Shown here piece by piece: positions 20,678-22,729 of a stretch of DNA of 22,729 nt. Position numbers and translations under genes: made by a program. Position 1 is the stretch's first letter, and every line of letters starts with the position of its first letter. Under the pieces are notes generated by a model. It had not been told where the DNA came from and made no database searches. It saw only the letters and a program-made list of their open reading frames with translations. Location of the stretch: NCBI GenBank assembly GCA_963170055.1, contig CAUJGJ010000002.1, positions 3,663,546 to 3,686,274 on the forward strand, in the 5' to 3' direction. Origin of the DNA: Halisarca cf. caerulea (lineage: Eukaryota > Porifera > Demospongiae > Chondrillida > Halisarcidae).

Positions 20678-22729
20678 GATATTTGCAACTTTGGCAATTT
20701 TAGTCTTAGGATAAAATTAAAATTAGCAACGTTAACATTTTTAAAAGACATTTGACAACTTTGTAAAAGTGTAATTTGCAGAATTTGAAAGTTACTAAAT
20801 TCACTTTCTAAGATATTTGCAACTTTGGCAATTTTAGTCTTAGGATAAAATTAAAATTAGCAACGTTAACATTTTTAAAAGACATTTGACAACTTTGTAA
20901 AAGTGTAATTTGCAGAATTTGAAAGTTACTAAGTTCACTTTCTAAGATATTTGCTACTTTGGCAATTTTAGTCTTAGGATAAAATTAAAATTAGCAACGT
21001 TAACATTTTTAAAAGACATTTGACAACTTTGTAAAAGTGTAATTTGCAGAATTTGAAAGTTACTAAGTTCACTTTCTAAGATATTTGCAACTTTGGCAAT
21101 TTTAGTCTTAGGATAAAATTAAAATTAGCAACGTTAACATTTTTAAAAGACATTTGACAACTTTGTAAAAGTGTAGTTTGCAGAATTTGAAAGTTACTAA
21201 GTTCACTTTCTAAGATATTTGCAACTTTGGCAATTTTAGTCTTAGGATAAAATTAAAATTAGCAACGTTAACATTTTTAAAAGACATTTGACAACTTTGT
21301 AAAAGTGTAGTTTGCAGAATTTGAAAGTTACTAAGTTCACTTTCTAAGATATTTGCAACTTTGGCAATTTTAGTCTTAGGATAAAATTAAAATTAGCAAC
21401 GTTAACATTTTTAAAAGACAATTGACAACTTTGTAAAAGTGTAATTTGCAGAATTTGAAAGTTACTAAGTTCACTTTCTAAGATATTTGCAACTTTGGCA
21501 ATTTTAGTCTTAGGATAAAATTAAAATTAGCAACGTTAACATTTTTAAAAGACATTTGACAACTTTGTAAAAGTGTACTTTGCAGAATTTGAAAGTTACT
21601 AAGTTCACTTTCTAAGATATTTGCAACTTTGGCAATTTTAGTCTTAGGATAAAATTAAAATTAGCAACGTTAACATTTTTAAAAGACATTTGACAACTTT
21701 GTAAAAGTGTAATTTGCAGAATTTGAAAGTTACTAAGTTCACTTTCTAAGATATTTGCAACTTTGGCAATTTTAGTCTTAGGATAAAATTAAAATTAGCA
21801 ACGTTAACATTTTTAAAAGACATTTGACAACTTTGTAAAAGTGTAGTTTGCAGAATTTGAAAGTTACTAAGTTCACTTTCTAAGATATTTGCAACTTTGG
21901 CAATTTTAGTCTTAGGATAAAATTAAAATTAGCAACGTTAACATTTTTAAAAGACATTTGACAACTTTGTAAAAGTGTAATTTGCAGAATTTGAAAGTTA
22001 CTAAGTTCACTTTCTAAGATATTTGCAACTTTGGCAATTTTAGTCTTAGGATAAAATTAAAATTAGCAACGTTAACATTTTTAAAAGACATTTGACAACT
22101 TTGTAAAAGTGTAGTTTGCAGAATTTGAAAGTTACTAAGTTCACTTTCTAAGATATTTGCAACTTTGGCAATTTTAGTCTTAGGATAAAATTAAAATTAG
22201 CAACGTTAACATTTTTAAAAGACATTTGACAACTTTGTAAAAGTGTACTTTGCAGAATTTGAAAGTTACTAAGTTCACTTTCTAAGATATTTGCAACTTT
22301 GGCAATTTTAGTCTTAGGATAAAATTAAAATTAGCAACGTTAACATTTTTAAAAGACATTTGACAACTTTGTAAAAGTGTAATTTGCAGAATTTGAAAGT
22401 TACTAAGTTCACTTTCTAAGATATTTGCAACTTTGGCAATTTTAGTCTTAGGATAAAATTAAAATTAGCAACGTTAACATTTTTAAAAGACATTTGACAA
22501 CTTTGTAAAAGTGTAGTTTGCAGAATTTGAAAGTTACTAAGTTCACTTTCTAAGATATTTGCAACTTTGGCAATTTTAGTCTTAGGATAAAATTAAAATT
22601 AGCAACGTTAACATTTTTAAAAGACATTTGACAACTTTGTAAAAGTGTAGTTTGCAGAATTTGAAAGTTACTAAGTTCACTTTCTAAGATATTTGCAACT
22701 TTGGCAATTTTAGTCTTAGGATAAAATTA

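Larger units (their letters stand above)
3446..22729 (+). repeat. 134-bp satellite array, homogenised core (144 units plus partial)
   Basis: Taking GATATTTGCAACTTTGG as the start, units recur every 134 bp from 3446 to 22687, with a 42-bp partial unit to the window end, so the array continues beyond it. Most units differ from the consensus at only zero to three positions. The consensus is about 25% GC, has one CpG (inside overlapping palindromes AACGTT and GTTAAC, unit positions 51-59), and has no useful reading frame. The main variable site is unit position 97 (GTGTA-N-TTTGC): A about 72, G about 50, C about 22, by hand count. Neither a retroelement nor any unrelated sequence interrupts the array. 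Its size and homogeneity fit a centromeric or heterochromatic satellite, but nothing here proves location; no CENP-B box was recognised. Copy number depends on the assembly being right. Confidence 0.97.

Noticed and set aside
3446..22729. CRISPR array
   Set aside because: The repeat is direct, but units are contiguous 134-bp copies with no unique spacers, no cas genes and a eukaryotic context.
3446..22729. CENP-B box in the monomer
   Set aside because: I looked for the TTCG...CGGG core on both strands of the consensus. The only CpG is in AACGTT and the surrounding bases do not match.

Overview
The window is eukaryotic, non-coding DNA, most likely from an invertebrate animal. It contains a decayed non-LTR retrotransposon tail of a type common in marine invertebrate genomes, a TIR-bearing miniature element rich in TTCGCGAA-type motifs, many AT-rich microsatellites, and a very long tandem satellite. 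I see no bacterial or phage features and no intact protein-coding gene. The species cannot be fixed from the sequence alone.

Layout: positions 1-2906 are a mobile-element graveyard. It holds microsatellites, a 24-bp perfect palindrome (337-360), repeated TTATAAAGAA motifs, a minus-strand remnant of the C-terminal part of a non-LTR retrotransposon polyprotein (820-1557, two in-frame stops), a microsatellite and hairpin just upstream of that remnant (1561-1618), a purine tract, a G17 run beside a short inverted repeat, and a 325-bp MITE-like element with perfect 22-bp terminal inverted repeats (2339-2663). A short hairpin (2907-2928) sits where the satellite begins. Positions 2911-3445 are four strongly diverged satellite monomers, and 3446-22729 is a homogenised array that runs off the right end of the window.

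The satellite has a 134-bp monomer of about 25% GC. By hand I count 144 complete units from 3446 to 22687 plus a 42-bp partial one. Six units are 127 bp (7-bp deletion) and two are 128 bp (6-bp deletion); these lengths account exactly for the span. No other element interrupts the array. Monomers differ mainly at one position (97 of the unit), which is A, G or C (about 72, 50 and 22 copies) and never T. With a few linked variants this site reveals higher-order structure: a 6-monomer (804-bp) repeat present as two tandem pairs, a 5-monomer 663-bp cassette present three times, a 5-monomer 670-bp pair, and a block of about 20 monomers duplicated 5,614 bp apart.

The most interesting observations are this nested duplication history; the single CpG of the monomer, kept throughout the core but decayed to TpG or CpA in three of the four edge monomers; internal similarity suggesting that the 134-bp unit descends from a dimer of about 67 bp; and the possible PD-(D/E)XK nuclease motif in the retrotransposon remnant. 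No protein-based system is supported here. A structural (centromeric or heterochromatic) role for the satellite is plausible but is inference.
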